Positions 47,401 through 54,101 of a stretch of 64,000 nucleotides of DNA are shown piece after piece; position 1 is the stretch's first letter; the number at the start of each line of letters is the position of its first letter. The DNA comes from Chelonoidis abingdonii. Its lineage: Eukaryota > Chordata > Testudines > Testudinidae. The stretch covers positions 20,947,100 through 21,011,099 of the forward strand of contig NC_133790.1 of NCBI RefSeq assembly GCF_003597395.2, in the 5' to 3' direction. Both the position numbers and the translations under genes were made by a program. Under the pieces are notes generated by a model, which had not been told where the DNA came from, did no database searches, and worked only from the letters and a program-made list of their open reading frames with translations.

Positions 47401-50400
47401 ACGGCAGTCTGATGCTGAGTGACCTCAAGAATTTCCAGGCAAAAGTGATGACACCCCTGAATATTTCTCTGGGTGGCTATACAATGTATTCCCCTCCACC
47501 ACCAGCTGGGGGTGCTGTTCTTCTCTTCATCCTCAACATACTGAAAGGTAATCTGTGAAATGAAAGGCAGATTTCTGTATCGTGTGCCGTCAACATGCGC
47601 AGGAAGGGTACTGGCAGTGGCAGGGGGTGGAGGGACAGGATGAGATCAGAAAGCAATATAATAATACTACTTGGCCATTATCTTCAAAGCATGTTACAGA
47701 TATGAACCAACTAATCCTCCAAACATCCCTGTGAGGTAGGGAAGCATCATTATCCCCATTATACAGCTAGGGGAACAGGCAGAGAGGTTAAATGACTTTC
47801 CCAAGGTCACAAAGAGAATTGGTTCCAGAGCTGGAATTAGAACTTTGGTGTTCCTGCTTCCCAGCCCATGCTCAGTCTGCGGGATCAAGTCTCTCAGACG
47901 GGAAGAAATGGATTAAGAATAGGGATGGGACAGAAAGAGTAGATAGGATTAGGACTCGTGATATAATGCAGCTGGCTGTCTTCCTTACTCCATTAATCCC
48001 TTTGGTTTACCCTGCACCAAAGAGTTTAAATTCACGCCAGAGTCCCTGGAGCCGGCCAATAGGAAGATTGAGACCTACCATCGTGTTGCAGAGGCGCTGA
48101 AGTTTGGCAATGGGCAAAAATCAAAACTGGATGACCCACAATTCTCTGGCATACAGCAGGTGAGCCGGCACAGCGCCGGGAGGCAGTCAGAAATCCAATT
48201 GCAGATTTCAGACCGTTCCTGTGGCACAATCAGTGGGGAAGGGGAAGAAATGGAAATCAATTTGCTGTTAATTGTCCATGGATTTTAAAGTCCAGTCAAT
48301 GTTTCCTTGCTAATAAGATTCAAATATCCCAACCCCATAGAATTTCACTGCTCACTGGTCCAGTGCATCTCCATCTCAATGGAACGCTTACTTGTAAAAT
48401 GAATATGTGCAAACTTGGCCTTCGTGTCCTGACTGTCCATTGGACAGAGGATAGGAAACACTGTCATGGAGAACAGCTGTTAATTTGGGGCCCCTTCCTC
48501 CTCTCCTGCCTTCTCTATAGTTTTGATGCAGGGCTGCTGTTTCTGTTTTGAAACCTCTTTGTCATAAACTCATATGCTTTACACTCCCTATGATAAACCT
48601 TCCAAACAACCTGCCAAGTCCCCTTAAGGTTCATTAGAACACCGCACTGCAACGTTAAATGTTACTTCTCTCATGCTTACTCGTGCTGAGTAGGGATTTA
48701 CTCCGTGTAGTTCTGTTGCAATGAGGAAGAAGTAAAATCAGTGGGACAATTGGTGGAGGACATTACTGCTCAGCTTAGCTGAGGGTGGCAGAATTGGGCC
48801 CTGTGTTCTCAGACTGTCTCAATGTCAGTGTGTTGATTGTTTCATTTCAATGGCTTTGCTCACCTGATCAGTTAAAGCAGGAAAGAGGATCTGGATTACA
48901 GGCATCATCCATTGCTGTTTGCCAGAGTGCTCTCGTTTGTTCAGGAGTTGGTTATTAAGCACTGACTGATAGCTCTGCTTCGTGTTGTTTGAGGCGGTGG
49001 GTTGTGGGGAACAGTTGGGCAACTGATGCTTGAGTGGTGATGTAGATTCTCTGAATTCCATCACCTTGAGTTAAACCCCATGACCACCTCCTCAGCCTTC
49101 TGCAGCATCCCTGTGCTCTGGAAGGGTCATCTCATTGCCCTTGGCCTTATTCCTAGGTGATTATTCAGGAACTGTTGTCCAACTCCTTTGCTGAACTTGT
49201 CAGGAAGCGTATAGATGACAGAGGTGACCATCCAGGCAGTTTTTACAGTCTCTCACAGCCAAGCAACGCAGGCTACGGCACCTCCCACATCTCCGTCCTC
49301 GCTGAAGATGGCAGTGCTGTATCTGTCACCAGCACTATCAACCAGCCGTAAGTGACCAGAGCCTGGTGATTTGGTCACCCAAAGGGAGTGTGACTGGGAC
49401 TCTGCTGAGTAGGTTTGTGGGGCTCCTGGAGCATCCGAGCGTGGGTAGTGCCACCTGAACCCTGGCTGCTTCCCATCTTGTGACTCTCTGGAAATGGCTT
49501 CAGTCTCAGGTCTCCCGTCTCTCCCGCACCTTCACTCTTTCGCAGGTTGCCACTCGATGTGGGGGGGAGGGAGGGAAGGGTTGCTGTGCTGTACTCACAG
49601 GGAGGGGACCAGATGGCCTGGGTCTGTACTGAAACTGACACACAATCCTACTGTCCAGTATAACAAACTGGCACAGCCAGTTACCCGGCTTCCAGGCTGG
49701 TTATGAACAATACAACAGCCTGTATTACAGTTTCCCAGAAATAGGCAAGTCAGGGGCAGGGATGTAGCTACCCACAGGACAGCCGTACTCTGAGCTTCCC
49801 TACGCGTTCTCAACCAGTCATCTGAGTTTGGTTGTTCCCAGCTGGAGCAGTGAAACTGCCTCCTGCTATCAAGGGACGTAGCCCCAAGCCACCTCACTGC
49901 CATGCCCACTCAAGAGTCAGAACAAACAACTTGCTCAGTAGTTTTTGCTACTGAGCCACCTACTGAGAGGTGCCCTAGAAAGTGGCAGCCAGCAAGTCTT
50001 TTACAAGCACCTGGACTCAGCTGACTTAGGAAGTGGCTCAGTTTTGTCGCCTGCAGGGCCGCCTGGGACGGGGGGGCAAGAGCAGCAATTTGCCCCAGGC
50101 CCTGCAGGGGCCCCCACAAGAATATAGTATTCTGTAGTATTGCAACTTTTTTTTATCGAAGGGGCCCCCATGAAATTGCTTTGCCCGAGGTCCACTGAAT
50201 CCTCTGGGCGGCCCTGGTTGCCCATTCAGTGATGGCTCTGGCCCAGCACAAGGGTGTAGTATTTACTCTGATTTCAAAACTTAGCCATACAAAAGGTAAA
50301 ACTCTCTTGTCTCTTCTTACAGATAGTGGACTCAGCAATCCACACAGCCTGTGGCCACACAACAGTAAATATAAAGGTACCCCAGCCTTAAGGCACTGGC

Positions 50401-53400
50401 ACCTCTGCGCTGAATATGGGCTTAGCAGAGTCTTCCATGGGCTCCTGAATATGGCAGTGCTAGGTTGGCATGGTGCAGCATGGCCAGTGGTAATTCCCAA
50501 AGGGTTCTCTGCTGTTCTGTCTGTCGGTGATCTTTGGCATAACAATCCTGGACTACCACATCTCACATGTGCTTTCCCTCCACTCAGGTTTGGCTCAATG
50601 GTATATTCTCCAAGCACTGGGATCATTTTAAATAACGAGCTCGCTGACTTCTGCACGAAGAAGCCAAAAAACAAGATCACTAGCGGTGAGAGCTGTCCCC
50701 TCATATCTAAACAAAAGGCCAGAACGTGCCGTGAGCATCCACAAATCTTTGGCTGTGCTCCCAGATCTTGAGCAGCCAGCTCATAGCTCTGAGCCTGAAG
50801 TGCAGCTTGGGAAATGATCGCCAAGAAGACATTCCAAGGGTCAGAGGTTACTTTTCCTCCCTGGTCCCTTTCTGACCAGAACTAGATGTGAGTTTGTTCT
50901 GAATTAGTGCAGTACCTGTAAAGTCTGTAAAACTCTTTCATTCATTTTCTGGGCAGGGCATACAAAGCAAAGGCAAAATGCTGAGAAGCTGAACTCAGAA
51001 AAGTAACTACAATCCATATAGGGATAAATGCTGCAGTGCTGACTCTCGGCTCCCACTGACTTCACAATTCTCAGATTGTGGGAAAATAATAATCCCCACA
51101 AGACACATGCATCCACCAAGAATTTAAATAGTTTTATTATAGTGCCGGAGATGTATTTAAAACTGTACAACCCTATAGGTCTATACAAAGTGCTCGAGCC
51201 TGTAGGGTTACCAGATAGCAACTGTGATAAAATGGGACAGGGGAGGGGGGGAGAATAGGCACCTATATAAGAAAAAGTCCCAAAAAATGGGACTGTCCCT
51301 TTAAAAACAGGACATCTGGTCACCCTAAGCGTGGGGCTATTGCCACATTGTTTTCCATGTTGTCAGATAAGTTTCACCCCAAGGAATTCTTCCATGGCTC
51401 AGCTATGCCAAAGGTTGACAGAACAGGGACTATAGCCTTACTGCCCAGGTTGTGCCTATCACTGGTATCTAGTTTCAGCAGTCCCCAAAGAATTTTGAGG
51501 CTGCAGCACACTACAGAACTAACCAGGGCTGTGAGAGCATCTTCATAGTTACAGGCCTCCTCTAGTGCAGGTTGGGCTTCCAAGGAGTGGCCTCTGGCCA
51601 AGGGAGATAAAAACAAAGTCCCCCTTCCCCAGGTTGCTTTCCCCAAGACTTGTATTTCTGGAACAACTGATGAAAAGTTGAATTCCTGAGGGGAATGGGC
51701 GAGGTTCAGTGTGGGACAGGGAAGAGCCAAACAGACATTTGCCATGAACAAAGTTTGTTTTTTCCCTATGGCCAGATGGGCCAATAACTCATTCTCCATC
51801 TTCTCTAGGAGAGAGACCCCGCTCTGCCATGGTTCCTTCCATTCTCGTCTCCAAAGATGATAACTCCAAGCTGGTGATTGGAGGCTCAGGAGGGGACCTG
51901 ATTATCAGCGCCACTGCCTTGGTGAGCGAGTGACCACGTGGCATGGAAGGGAGCACTAAAGTTACTGCTCTTCATTTGAGTTTCCTCCTACTAAACGCAT
52001 GAAACGTTCATAAATCTACCTGCAGGGCAGAGGGGGCCGCAGCTCCTTTTGTCGGTGCTGTTAAGACTGTTTGAGAGTGCTGCAGGTCCACCAGCCTTTG
52101 TGACTACACTGGACACTAGCCCAAGTGGGTTTTAACATCACCATGAACTGGAGTTTCCTTCACTTCATGGCAGCTCTGTCATTGCCCCACAGGCATGGCT
52201 TACTTTCTTGCTAAAAGCAAGAGATGCTGTGTCTACTGAGGTAGAGAGGATGAAATGGGAGCTTATTAAAACTGGTATTGCTGGTACCATCTCCCAGCTC
52301 AGATAGGGAATGTTTCCGTCATCTCGCACACTCCATGTCCTCTTTCACAAACCTGATGCGATTGCTAGTCCTGTCCTTAAAAACTCCTCTCATTAGAGGT
52401 TGGGGGGGTGGGAAAAATAACTTCCTCTCCATAGAGGTTGGGGCCAAAGTGTCCCCAGGTTGCTTTCCAGGTGGGCTAAGGGATTTCATAGGACTCTCTG
52501 GCGAGCTCGAGAGGCAAATCTCCCCTTCACTGTTGGACCCATCATCTCTGGATGCTGAGTCGCATTCATTCTCGCCTCCCTCCTTTGCTAGTTTAGGCCT
52601 CTCGCTGACAGGAAACCAAAGCAGTCACTGTAGGCCAAGGTGTTGACTCAGCCTTGAATGACTGCAGTTAGGGATGGGCAGGACCAGCCTTCTAGTCCAT
52701 CTCCGGTCCCCTAGGGCCTGTTGTTCTAGAGTGGAGTCTGTTTTTAGAGGAGGCTAAATGAACCCCTGGCTGCCAGCAACAGAAAGACTCATCCTAGAAG
52801 CTTGTTAAAGCTCTAGATGTTGTTCTTAACAGTTTCATAACATCTGGGCTGATGTTCAAATGAGGCAAGGGTGAATCAAGACAGATTCCAACTCTGTCCC
52901 TTTCATTTGGACCAGTGAGTGCTATGGAGTCCTGGGGTGTGGAGGGAAAATATGTGTGTGTTTGTTCCAGTCCCGCCACCTATTTCAAGGGTAGTATTGG
53001 TCTGTTGAAGGAAGCCTGGGTCTAGCCCTCCTTGGCTCATGGAGCAACAAGGTGTGGCGAATAATCTGCTTTCCCTTGGTATAGTGCACAGCACCTTTAT
53101 GGCCAGTTGTCTATGTGAGATATGGGCACATAGCAAAAGACTATTGTATCAACCCTGTAGGTGTTCTCATGGGGGTCAGGACTGTAGTCTGGCTTTGTGA
53201 GCGCGTTCTAGGATTTCCTAGAGAAACCAACATCATTGGAGGGTAATTAATGCAAATCCCTAGGTAGGCAGCCAGTCTGGAGAAGACTCACTCTGTGGTG
53301 GAAACTGCATATGCTAGTTTGACCAGGATCAAGAGGCCTGATGAACTAAAGCTGTCACAGGTGCCCATCCAGACCTAGGGAGAGCAGACACTCTCCCTTG

Positions 53401-54101
53401 ATCCTAGCTATAACTGGTGTAAATCAGTAACTTCTCGCATTATGTCAGACTTACGTTCCATACAAGCAGGATATAGCCCAAAGGCTTCAAAGGTTTGCAC
53501 CAGTGTCAATGAGAATTTGACCCAGTTTCTCACCCTTCACCTTCGTTAACTGCTGAGTTTGATCCACTCCAGGCGATCATGAACAAACTCTGGTTTGGCT
53601 ATGACCTGGAGCATGCCATCTCGCTGCCGGTTCTCCATGCCTCCATGAACAACTCCATCCAGTTCGAGCCAGGCTTTGATGAGGTGAGCAGCTTCTGTTG
53701 GCTCTCCCTGCACGTATTGCTTGTCCTTTGTGTGGGTTACCAATACAACTGGAAGGCAGATGAGTGCTCCTTGTCTGTCACCACACCGAATGCTAGGGGG
53801 GTCCCACTTCCAGCTGATGCCCCTTTTATTTGAACCCAGTCACCGGACCAGCTGTTCAACATGTTTTCATCCCATGGGAGAATAAGCCCAGATGCAACAC
53901 ACAACAGAGGCCCTGGCGAGACTTACTTCGTTTTTTCTGCTCCTTCCCTTTCAGGCTGTTAAGGGGGAACTGCTGCGCAGAGGACACCATGAACAGAAAC
54001 GCACCATGTTCCTGAATGTTGTGCAGGGGATTTCAAAGGAAGGAAAATGCATCTTCGCTTATTCTGATCGAAGGAAGCTGGGGAAGTCGTCTGGGTATTA
54101 A
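14295..54101 (+). CDS. GGT5: gamma-glutamyltransferase 5, complete 12-exon gene, 560 aa
   Basis: This is a type II membrane ectoenzyme that removes the gamma-glutamyl group from glutathione and its conjugates; the family member GGT5 converts leukotriene C4 to D4. Coding exons: 14295-14455, 37035-37165, 39906-39998, 43633-43828, 44596-44753, 47401-47547, 48023-48159, 49157-49347, 50588-50685, 51809-51921, 53573-53683, 53955-54101. All introns are GT-AG and the sum is 1683 nt with one stop. Residues 6-29 form the membrane anchor. Seen by alignment to remembered GGT1 numbering: Arg106 (R107), nucleophile Thr383 in GTSHISV (T381), Thr401/Asn403 (T399/N401), Glu422/Asp425 (E420/D423), Ser443, Gly465-Gly466 (oxyanion hole), and Cys pairs 49/73 and 194/198. 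Ala444 replaces the second carboxylate-binding Ser. N-glycosylation sequons include Asn94. Orthology to GGT5 rather than GGT1 rests on [32 protein letters not shown]-type and MVPSIL wording. The usual length is about 570-586 aa. Confidence 0.95.
14713..14925 (-). mobile_element. truncated hAT-like element, same family as 20691-21001
   Basis: The right end ggttgccaacccctg is the reverse complement of the left terminus of the element at 20691, and the interior matches it in reverse (tctgcattttaatttaattt). The other end is missing, so it is a truncated copy in GGT5 intron 1. Confidence 0.8.
15510..15660 (+). mobile_element. MIR-type SINE fragment
   Basis: Carries the MIR order gtgaccttgggcaagtctct, then tgcctcacagtggtgccatg and a gtgaggtgattgggtactg tail. 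Diverged; no clean ends. Confidence 0.75.
15753..16745 (-). mobile_element. CR1 LINE 3' part, split by a hAT-like insertion
   Basis: The plus strand begins catagaatcataggactgg (CR1 3' tail in reverse) and continues through the CR1 3' UTR and C-terminal ORF2 region, including gtccaacctgctcttaaaa and tttccccagatgg-type sequence. It is interrupted at 15839-16170 by a younger element. 5'-truncated near 16745. It lies antisense in GGT5 intron 1. Confidence 0.85.
15839..16170. mobile_element. hAT-like palindromic element, 332 bp
   Basis: Termini cagtgtttcccaaacttggg and cccaagtctgggaaacactg are inverted repeats, and the perfect 8-bp duplication atctagac lies at 15831-15838 and 16171-16178. The interior is largely palindromic (ggttcgctgctgcaggccaa and its reverse). 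It is nested in the CR1 around it. Confidence 0.95.
16746..20259. other. GGT5 intron 1, mostly unrecognised
   Basis: A MIR-like fragment lies at about 18020-18130 (plus strand, cctctctgtgcctcagtttc). The 200-codon open frame at 16846-17448 is Ser/Pro-rich, has no family signature and is not taken as a gene. Nothing else is recognised. Confidence 0.4.
20661..21067 (+). mobile_element. single-arm SINE-like repeat, split by a hAT-like element
   Basis: The two parts read tgacaaagagtcctgtggca and aagctttcgtgggtgaatac, ending cttcatcagacgcat. This is the body of the family seen at 25703, 45215 and 58409, here without its leader and without the inverted second half. A hAT-like element (20691-21001) separates the halves. 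Confidence 0.8.
20691..21001 (+). mobile_element. hAT-like element, 311 bp
   Basis: Termini are caggggttggcaaccct and ttgcctacccctg. The 8-bp flanks ttatagat (20683-20690) and ttataggc (21002-21009) differ at two positions, each from the undisturbed target ttatagac seen in other copies of the host repeat. Confidence 0.9.
21641..24297. other. GGT5 intron 1, largely unrecognised
   Basis: An old dispersed repeat common in amniotes may lie at about 23105-23230 (attattatctgtattattg, then gacagttcctatcccagaga). Otherwise nothing recognised. Confidence 0.4.
24306..24639. mobile_element. hAT-like palindromic element, 334 bp
   Basis: Termini caggagtcggcaacctttgg and ccaaaggttccctattgctg are imperfect inverted repeats. 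The 8-bp flanks gcttaaaa (24298-24305) and ggttaaaa (24640-24647) match at 7 of 8. The interior resembles the element at 15839, so both belong to one superfamily group. Confidence 0.9.
24648..25689. other. GGT5 intron 1, nothing firmly recognised
   Basis: AT-rich sequence on both sides of the element at 24306 (about 23960-25320) may be a dispersed repeat, but I cannot name it. Confidence 0.3.
25703..25852 (-). mobile_element. foldback SINE-like copy with 13-bp target duplication
   Basis: On the minus strand it starts with the leader gtatcagagaggtagccgtg and agcagcaaagagtgg, then folds back: the second half is an inverted copy of the body (agcagcaaagagtcccgtgg on the plus strand at 25703) without the leader. 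A perfect 13-bp direct repeat, cataaattataaa, lies at 25690-25702 and 25853-25865. A duplication of this length points to LINE-type target priming rather than hAT transposition. Confidence 0.85.
25866..26494. other. GGT5 intron 1, a possible CR1/L3 scrap only
   Basis: A short piece near 26240-26330 (gacccatctagtgcagtatt) resembles a CR1/L3-type 3' fragment in reverse. Nothing else recognised. Confidence 0.35.
26495..27330. repeat. probable dispersed repeat, class unknown
   Basis: Starts near gtcataaatagatagctaag and includes acctgtaaagggttaacaaa and ccaatcaggaaactgg, wording I associate with a turtle dispersed repeat that may be LTR-related. No coding sequence or paired ends were found. Confidence 0.35.
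27600..28092. mobile_element. DNA-transposon-like repeat with nested hAT element
   Basis: The left end aggccaagtctacactagaa and the right end tttctagtggagactaggct are imperfect inverted repeats of the gtctacactag type. It is split by a second element at 27814-28034. A clean target duplication could not be fixed. Confidence 0.7.
27814..28034. mobile_element. hAT-like element, 221 bp, nested
   Basis: Termini caggggttctcaaact and ggttgagaatccctg. The 8-bp flanks cactagag (27806-27813) and ccctagaa (28035-28042) match at 6 of 8. It sits inside the repeat at 27600-28092. Confidence 0.85.
29089..29211. mobile_element. short DNA-transposon-like repeat inside the DIRS-like element
   Basis: The segment from ggaactaggggtgctggggg to aaaaattgttccag is a repeat I recognise from turtle sequence. 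The ends ggaac/gttcc are inverted. No clear target duplication was seen. Confidence 0.55.
29274..29471 (-). pseudogene. tyrosine recombinase-like relic of the DIRS element
   Basis: The minus-strand peptide carries [31 protein letters not shown] and [10 protein letters not shown], which follows the conserved start of the DIRS recombinase ORF (normally ...AITSARR...). The expected downstream part can be followed in broken frames to about 28600. No intact catalytic Arg-His-Arg-Tyr set is readable. Confidence 0.7.
30099..30377 (-). pseudogene. RNase H-like relic of the DIRS element
   Basis: The peptide begins [17 protein letters not shown] and includes a YH-x3-LHEQ segment, [20 protein letters not shown] and [14 protein letters not shown]. 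This matches the RNase H domain that follows reverse transcriptase in DIRS and related elements. The usual DN catalytic wording after the first block is lost. Confidence 0.7.
30585..30909 (+). mobile_element. CR1 LINE 3' end, nested in the DIRS-like element
   Basis: Reads through the CR1 C-terminal and 3' UTR sequence (gggtggttaagcactggaat, then gatttttaagagcaggttgg) and ends with gattctgtgattctgtg, the CR1 3' tail repeat. It is 5'-truncated and interrupts the DIRS-like element. Confidence 0.85.
31281..31691 (-). pseudogene. gag-like Ser/Pro-rich relic of the DIRS element
   Basis: A 136-codon open frame with Ser, Pro, Gln and basic residues (for example [18 protein letters not shown]). It has the composition and position of the first DIRS ORF. 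No zinc finger is visible. The assignment is inferred from position. Confidence 0.45.
32309..32570. mobile_element. hAT-like element, 262 bp
   Basis: Starts cagaggtggctctagc and ends ctggagccactgctg. A perfect 8-bp duplication tctggagg lies at 32301-32308 and 32571-32578. The same family occurs at 33341-33476 and 36380-36641, the latter in inverted sense relative to parts of the interior and also 262 bp. Confidence 0.9.
32580..33332. other. GGT5 intron 1, nothing recognised
   Basis: AT-rich sequence; no gene or named repeat supported. Confidence 0.4.
33341..33476. mobile_element. hAT-like element, 136 bp, internally deleted
   Basis: Termini caggggcggctctaggc and gcctggagccgcccctg, with a perfect 8-bp duplication ctccctac at 33333-33340 and 33477-33484. 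It is a shortened relative of the 262-bp copies at 32309 and 36380. Confidence 0.95.
33485..33949. other. GGT5 intron 1, nothing recognised
   Basis: No feature supported. Confidence 0.4.
33958..34758. mobile_element. hAT-like element with internal minisatellite, 801 bp
   Basis: Termini cagaagtgggcaaactatgg and aaaaagtttgcctgcccctg are inverted repeats. The 8-bp flanks taatagag (33950-33957) and taatagaa (34759-34766) match at 7 of 8. From about 34240 to 34690 the interior is a degenerate G-rich minisatellite built on ggggttggatggggcagggg and gggcagtcaggga. The long open frames here come from this repeat. Confidence 0.92.
34875..35105 (+). mobile_element. MIR-type SINE
   Basis: Carries the full MIR order: gtagggcactggactggaga, tgtgatcttgggcaggtccc, tgtgtctcagttccccaatc and a tail region gttgtgaggctaaattcatt. 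One of the better-preserved MIR copies in the window. Confidence 0.85.
35106..36371. other. GGT5 intron 1, little recognised
   Basis: A C run occurs at about 35451-35464. A segment at 36000-36360 (to aataaaccttctgttttact) could be part of a dispersed repeat with a polyadenylation signal, but no class is supported. Confidence 0.35.
36380..36641. mobile_element. hAT-like element, 262 bp
   Basis: Termini caggggcggctccaggc and ctagagcagcccctg. The 8-bp flanks gatgcgga (36372-36379) and actgcgga (36642-36649) match at 6 of 8. Same family as 32309 and 33341. Confidence 0.88.
37035..37165 (+). CDS. GGT5: GGT5 exon 2
   Basis: Follows acceptor atacag and completes Arg54. Encodes [16 protein letters not shown] and the glycine-rich [17 protein letters not shown] block that is typical of the family, plus sequon Asn94. 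Donor gtatgg. Residue Cys73 can pair with Cys49 of exon 1, as in GGT1. Confidence 0.95.
37166..39905. other. GGT5 intron 2
   Basis: A perfect palindrome lies at 39665-39699. The stretch 38905-39560 is AT-rich and repeat-like but I cannot name it. No other feature is supported. Confidence 0.4.
39665..39699. repeat. perfect palindrome, 17-bp arms
   Basis: Arms aactctgcagcaggaaa (39665-39681) and its exact reverse complement (39683-39699) flank a single g. It can form a cruciform or a hairpin in the intron 2 transcript, about 200 nt before exon 3. Confidence 0.9.
39906..39998 (+). CDS. GGT5: GGT5 exon 3
   Basis: Acceptor tttccag, donor gtaagg. Encodes [12 protein letters not shown], whose Arg106 corresponds to the substrate-carboxylate-binding Arg107 of GGT1. 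Confidence 0.95.
40485..41059. mobile_element. hAT-like element, 575 bp
   Basis: Termini cagggatgtaaagaatg and aacttttacatcacta are inverted, with subterminal ttaactgg/ttaaccag-type words at both ends. The 8-bp flanks tagagctg (40477-40484) and tagggctg (41060-41067) match at 7 of 8. The interior is a GC-rich minisatellite of units like ctctgctgcccatgcccagg. Lies in GGT5 intron 3. Confidence 0.9.
41755..42200 (-). mobile_element. two worn MIR-type fragments
   Basis: The first, about 41755-41885, has gtcttgcccaagatccttca and ggaattgaatccaggtctcc. The second, about 42090-42200, has gtgtccctcttttacagact and gaagctgaggaacagaaatg. Both are MIR core sequence in reverse. Lies in GGT5 intron 3. Confidence 0.65.
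42530..43170. other. G-rich intronic stretch, nothing recognised
   Basis: Purine-rich sequence in GGT5 intron 3 with long open frames on both strands that follow composition. No family signature is seen. Confidence 0.4.
43184..43461. repeat. minisatellite, about six units of 39-46 bp
   Basis: The word ctaacaccagtgggattgaa or a close variant begins at 43226, 43268, 43311, 43350, 43396 and 43435, spaced 42, 43, 39, 46 and 39 bp, with G-rich spacers. A more degenerate unit precedes the first. The array ends about 170 bp before GGT5 exon 4. Confidence 0.9.
43633..43828 (+). CDS. GGT5: GGT5 exon 4
   Basis: Acceptor gtgcag, donor gtaaga. Encodes [20 protein letters not shown] and [14 protein letters not shown], both conserved across animal GGTs. 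A minisatellite ends about 170 bp upstream. Confidence 0.95.
43855..44215. repeat. probable DNA-transposon-like dispersed repeat in intron 4
   Basis: Begins near ggcataggcaccaacttacc with a C-rich left part and a G-rich right part (gctgggcaggaagcgctggg). It resembles a turtle repeat I cannot name. Ends and target duplication were not resolved. Confidence 0.45.
44596..44753 (+). CDS. GGT5: GGT5 exon 5
   Basis: Acceptor ttaacag, donor gtaggt. Encodes CQLFCENG, which keeps the Cys-X3-Cys spacing of GGT1 (C192/C196), and the conserved [20 protein letters not shown]. Confidence 0.95.
44830..45110 (+). mobile_element. CR1 LINE reverse transcriptase fragment
   Basis: Reads in broken frames as CR1 RT: a Gly-Ser-Val-Leu-like segment, then ttgaatattttcattaatga (NIFINDLDN), a decayed FADD box (tttggcaatgac) and the aggatgaaattcaataaaga segment. 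Inactive, in GGT5 intron 5. Confidence 0.85.
45215..46607 (+). mobile_element. composite element with inverted SINE-like ends and 14-bp target duplication
   Basis: The left end is leader plus body of the repeat family (gtatcagaggggtagccgtg to cacttcgtcagacg). The right end (46507-46607) is the inverted body without leader (cgtctgacgaagtgggtatt to tctctgctgcttt). A perfect 14-bp direct repeat, ctcagctgactctg, lies at 45201-45214 and 46608-46621. Between the arms is about 1.17 kb, of which 473 nt are undetermined. The known internal part, 45813-46506, shows no coding signature. Confidence 0.8.
45340..45812. other. assembly gap (473 undetermined bases)
   Basis: A run of N begins exactly at the end of the left inverted arm. 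Open frames that cross it are artefacts. Confidence 0.99.
46622..47400. other. GGT5 intron 5, nothing recognised
   Basis: Ends in a pyrimidine-rich tract and the acceptor of exon 6. No other feature supported. Confidence 0.45.
47401..47547 (+). CDS. GGT5: GGT5 exon 6
   Basis: Acceptor cttgaag, donor gtaatc. Encodes [20 protein letters not shown] with a sequon, and [20 protein letters not shown], which is a GGT5-like wording. Confidence 0.95.
47655..47885 (-). mobile_element. MIR-type SINE
   Basis: Reverse MIR order: ccctgtgaggtagggaagca, attatccccattatacagct, actttcccaaggtcacaaag and gctggaattagaactttggt. Well preserved for this family; lies in GGT5 intron 6. Confidence 0.9.
48023..48159 (+). 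CDS. GGT5: GGT5 exon 7
   Basis: Acceptor accaaag, donor gtgagc. Encodes FKFTPESL and [17 protein letters not shown]. The exon ends in phase 0. It is the least conserved of the mid-gene exons but keeps the YH-x-E-LKF pattern. Confidence 0.92.
48160..49156. other. GGT5 intron 7, nothing recognised
   Basis: No gene, RNA or named repeat is supported. Confidence 0.45.
49157..49347 (+). CDS. GGT5: GGT5 exon 8 with catalytic Thr383
   Basis: Acceptor tcctag, donor gtaagt. Encodes the autoprocessing and catalytic site: Gly382-Thr383-Ser384-His385, then [15 protein letters not shown]. In the family, cleavage before this Thr makes the light chain and leaves the Thr as nucleophile. The predicted light chain is residues 383-560. 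Confidence 0.96.
50054..50216. mobile_element. hAT-like element, 163 bp
   Basis: Termini cagggccgcctgggac and cctctgggcggccctg. The 8-bp flanks gtcgcctg and gttgccca match at 5 of 8, so this insertion is older than the sister copy at 6495-6657, which has the same length. Lies in GGT5 intron 8. Confidence 0.85.
50588..50685 (+). CDS. GGT5: GGT5 exon 9
   Basis: Acceptor cactcag, donor gtgaga. Encodes [20 protein letters not shown] followed by FCTKKP. Glu422 and Asp425 correspond to the residues that hold the substrate alpha-amino group in GGT1. Confidence 0.95.
51205..51325. mobile_element. Tc1/mariner-like short element flanked by TA
   Basis: Termini gggttaccagat and atctggtcaccc are inverted repeats, and a ta dinucleotide lies on each side (51203-51204, 51326-51327). 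The TA target points to Tc1/mariner-type mobilisation. Lies in GGT5 intron 9. Confidence 0.75.
51809..51921 (+). CDS. GGT5: GGT5 exon 10
   Basis: Acceptor ctctag, donor gtgagc. Encodes [16 protein letters not shown] and [17 protein letters not shown]. Gly465-Gly466 match the oxyanion-hole pair. The Ser-Ser pair of most GGTs reads Ser443-Ala444 here (codons tct gcc). Confidence 0.95.
51922..53572. other. GGT5 intron 10, nothing recognised
   Basis: Open frames such as 52278-52646 lack family signatures and splice context. No repeat is named. Confidence 0.4.
53573..53683 (+). CDS. GGT5: GGT5 exon 11
   Basis: Acceptor ctccag, donor gtgagc, phase 0 at both ends. Encodes [17 protein letters not shown] and a PVLH motif, all typical of the light-chain C-terminal half. 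Confidence 0.95.
53955..54101 (+). CDS. GGT5: GGT5 exon 12 and stop codon
   Basis: Acceptor tttcag. Encodes [20 protein letters not shown] and ends RKLGKSSGY then TAA. The C-terminal Gly-Tyr is shared by the family. Of the same size and phase as the terminal exon of the GGT1-like gene at 62043-62186. Confidence 0.95.
   Translation, partial: AVKGELLRRGHHEQKRTMFLNVVQGISKEGKCIFAYSDRRKLGKSSGY

Noticed and set aside
52278..52646. 122-codon open frame in intron 10
   Set aside because: No family match and no splice sites placing it in the GGT5 transcript; the phase-0 junction of exons 10 and 11 needs nothing between.
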